This document shows positions 6,340 to 7,246 of a DNA stretch of 7,246 nucleotides, piece by piece; position 1 is the first letter of the stretch, and each line of letters opens with the position of its first letter. The notes beneath the pieces are model-generated. The model was given only the letters and a program-made list of their open reading frames with translations, was not told the origin of the DNA and ran no database searches. Made by a program: the position numbers and the translations under genes. The stretch is taken from NCBI GenBank assembly GCA_023436825.1, contig JAEZHS010000008.1:1-7246 (forward strand). Reading direction: 5' to 3'. This DNA is from Pseudomonadota bacterium (GTDB lineage Bacteria; Pseudomonadota; Alphaproteobacteria; Reyranellales; Reyranellaceae).

Positions 6340-6402
6340 GCGCGCAAGATGCGCGCGGTCCGGAAGACGAAGACTATGAGCGGACCTGGAGGTCCGCGCT
6401 CC
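6340..6402 (+). repeat. Dispersed hairpin repeat, right unit
   Basis: This copy has the same order as the left unit on the opposite strand. First comes a 7-bp hairpin with a 3-base loop (GCGCGCA at 6340-6346, TGCGCGC at 6350-6356), then the core GGTCCGGAAGA, then ATGAG, then a perfect 8-bp palindrome GCGGACCT-GG-AGGTCCGC at 6380-6397. The first hairpin has the same size as in the left unit but a different sequence, so the structure is conserved rather than the bases. The spacer contains a 6-base tandem duplication, GAAGACGAAGAC at 6363-6374, absent from the left unit. The two units are head to head, 13 bases apart (6327-6339). Confidence 0.85.
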
Positions 6403-6410
6403 AAGTCTTC
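6369..6410 (-). terminator. Nested stem-loop at the end of the trcR-like gene
   Basis: GAAGACT (6369-6375) and AGTCTTC (6404-6410) form a perfect 7-bp outer stem enclosing the 8-bp palindrome at 6380-6397. Part of the outer stem lies in the stop codon of the trcR-like gene (6411-6409). In that gene's transcript this would be a strong two-tier hairpin at the 3' end. No downstream U-tract follows on the minus strand, so it is better read as a hairpin with possible terminator or 3'-stabilising role than as a proven intrinsic terminator. Confidence 0.45.
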
Positions 6411-7101
6411 AATGCCGGTGCGTCTCGTCGACGTCGGGCTGGTCGGCTTCGGCCGGATCGACCGGACCTTCGACGTCCGGCGGCGTCTCGACCAGTTCCT
6501 CCGCCGCCGTGTCCGGCATCGGCTCGCCTTCAGCCGCGGCACGCGCTGCCGACTTCTTCTTGGCGGCGTCCTCGCGGGCGGCCTTGCGGCGCGCCTTGTC
6601 GACGGCGTCGTTGAGGTCCTTCAGCGAGCACAGGCCGAGCGTCACCGGATCGCGCGGGCGTACATTCTGCATGTTCCAGTGCGTGCGGTCGCGTACCGAC
6701 TGGACGGTGCTCTTGGTCGAGCCGACCAGCTTGGCGACCTGCGTGTCCTGCAGTTCAGGATGGACCTTCAGCAGCCAGGCAATGGCATCGGGGCGATCCT
6801 GACGCTTGGCGACCGGCGTGTAGCGCGGGCCCTTGGAGCGGGCCACGGGTTCGGGCACATCGCGCGGGCTGAGCTTCAGGCGCGCCGCCGGATCGGCCTC
6901 GACGCGCTTGATCTCTTCCTTGGTGAGCTGGCCGTTGGTCGTGGGATCAAGACCCGTCATGCCGCCTGCAACTTCGCCGTCGGCAATCGCCTGGACCTCG
7001 AGCGGATGCAGGCCGGTGAAGGCCGAGATCTGGTCGAACGTCAGGGTGCTGTTTTCGACCAGCCAAACCGCAGTGGCCTTGGGCATCAACACTTGTGACA
7101 T
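6409..7101 (-). CDS. trcR: DUF1013 family transcription regulator, TrcR-like
   Basis: A 230-residue protein matching the alphaproteobacterial DUF1013 family. The Caulobacter member, TrcR, is reported to associate with RNA polymerase and influence cell-cycle gene expression. Residues 11-45 form a helix-turn-helix-like segment (AVWLVENSTLTFDQISAFTG...). Residues 92-96 (PRYTP) and 102-150 (RPDAIAWLLKVHPELQDTQVAKLVGSTKSTVQSVRDR, then HWN) form a clearer second one. A basic helix follows at about 160-190 (KARRKAAREDAAKKK), and then an acidic, proline-rich tail at about 191-230 that should be disordered. The ATG at 7101 has AGGAG eight bases upstream (7110-7114). The frame is open 22 codons further upstream, but that part covers the predicted promoter and RBS, so it is left out. 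It converges on the quinone oxidoreductase gene and ends six bases from the repeat cluster. Confidence 0.9.
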   Translation of the reverse strand: MSQVLMPKATAVWLVENSTLTFDQISAFTGLHPLEVQAIADGEVAGGMTGLDPTTNGQLTKEEIKRVEADPAARLKLSPRDVPEPVARSKGPRYTPVAKRQDRPDAIAWLLKVHPELQDTQVAKLVGSTKSTVQSVRDRTHWNMQNVRPRDPVTLGLCSLKDLNDAVDKARRKAAREDAAKKKSAARAAAEGEPMPDTAAEELVETPPDVEGPVDPAEADQPDVDETHRH

Positions 7102-7121
7102 GGGTTCTTCTCCTGAGCCCG

Positions 7122-7150
7122 GATATAGAGGCGGGCCCCGCCGCCGCCAA
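7122..7150 (-). promoter_or_regulatory. Predicted sigma-70-type promoter of the trcR-like gene
   Basis: On the minus strand TTGGCG (7150-7145) and TATATC (7127-7122) are separated by exactly 17 bases, each matching four of six consensus bases. The -10 hexamer ends 20 bases before the ATG, leaving a short leader of about 14 bases that contains the AGGAG Shine-Dalgarno. The placement is sensible and the AT-rich hexamer stands out in GC-rich surroundings. No operator is obvious. Confidence 0.5.
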
Positions 7151-7183
7151 CCCGAAAAGCGCCCCAAAGACGCAGGTCAGCGC

Positions 7184-7246
7184 ATGGCAGAAACATGGCC
7201 GAGTCGCGAAATGGCCAGAAGCCGGGAAATGGCCGGAAAAGGAAAC
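7184..7246 (+). CDS. Possible start of a divergent gene cut by the window edge
   Basis: An ATG at 7184 opens a plus-strand frame that stays open for 21 codons to the end of the window. Its visible residues are MAETWPSREMARSREMAGKGN, in which SREMA occurs near-tandemly. A weak AGGTC lies about seven bases upstream. The short length, strange composition and repeat-driven sequence make this doubtful; it may simply be the upstream region of the trcR-like gene. Confidence 0.18.
   Translation, partial: MAETWPSREMARSREMAGKGN
7195..7234. repeat. Three ATGGCC direct repeats upstream of the trcR-like gene
   Basis: ATGGCC occurs at 7195-7200, 7211-7216 and 7229-7234, each preceded by GAAA or GAAAC and spaced 16 and 18 bases apart; a related ATGGCA is at 7184-7189. 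The series lies 45 to 85 bases above the predicted -35 of the trcR-like gene. It could be a series of regulator sites, a coding repeat, or chance. Confidence 0.4.

Noticed and set aside
6265..6408. CRISPR array or small RNA gene in the convergent gap
   Set aside because: There are only two units, in inverted orientation and with variable internal stems, not regularly spaced direct repeats with unique spacers. No promoter-like signal or T-run supports an RNA gene.

Overview
The window reads as ordinary chromosomal DNA from a GC-rich alphaproteobacterium. The main evidence is two lineage markers, a DUF1192 small protein and a DUF1013/TrcR regulator, together with a poly-3-hydroxybutyrate-type 3-hydroxybutyrate dehydrogenase. 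High GC in third codon positions leaves long open shadow frames opposite nearly every gene. A Rhodospirillales or Hyphomicrobiales relative is my inference; no rRNA or other phylogenetic marker is present to settle it.

Layout. From 5205 down to 37, seven minus-strand genes lie head to tail with junctions from an 8-nt overlap to a 27-nt gap, so they look like one operon. In transcription order they are: a DUF1192 coiled-coil protein, D-3-hydroxybutyrate dehydrogenase (bdhA), an O-acetylhomoserine sulfhydrylase-type PLP enzyme, an alpha/beta hydrolase, a second short-chain dehydrogenase, a DUF169 protein, and a LigT-like 2H phosphoesterase. Several junctions look translationally coupled: the Shine-Dalgarno of bdhA and of the sulfhydrylase gene overlaps the stop codon of the gene before it. 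A 66-bp intergenic region separates the operon from a divergent plus-strand gene (5272-6264) for a PIG3-type NAD(P)H quinone oxidoreductase. That gene converges on a minus-strand trcR-like gene (7101-6409), which has a plausible sigma-70-type promoter at 7122-7150.

The 144-bp convergent gap (6265-6408) is almost filled by two inverted copies of a hairpin-rich repeat unit. The core of the same unit recurs at the left edge of the window, immediately after the last gene of the operon. This dispersed, REP/BIME-like element at 3' ends is the least ordinary thing in the window.

How the genes may work together: bdhA links 3-hydroxybutyrate (from storage polymer) to acetoacetate, and the quinone reductase handles electrophilic quinones with NAD(P)H. 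The sulfhydrylase makes homocysteine from acetylhomoserine and sulfide. The hydrolase, second dehydrogenase and DUF169 protein have no assignable substrate, so no common pathway can be claimed. I found no CRISPR array, transposase, tRNA, rRNA, phage gene or defence system.
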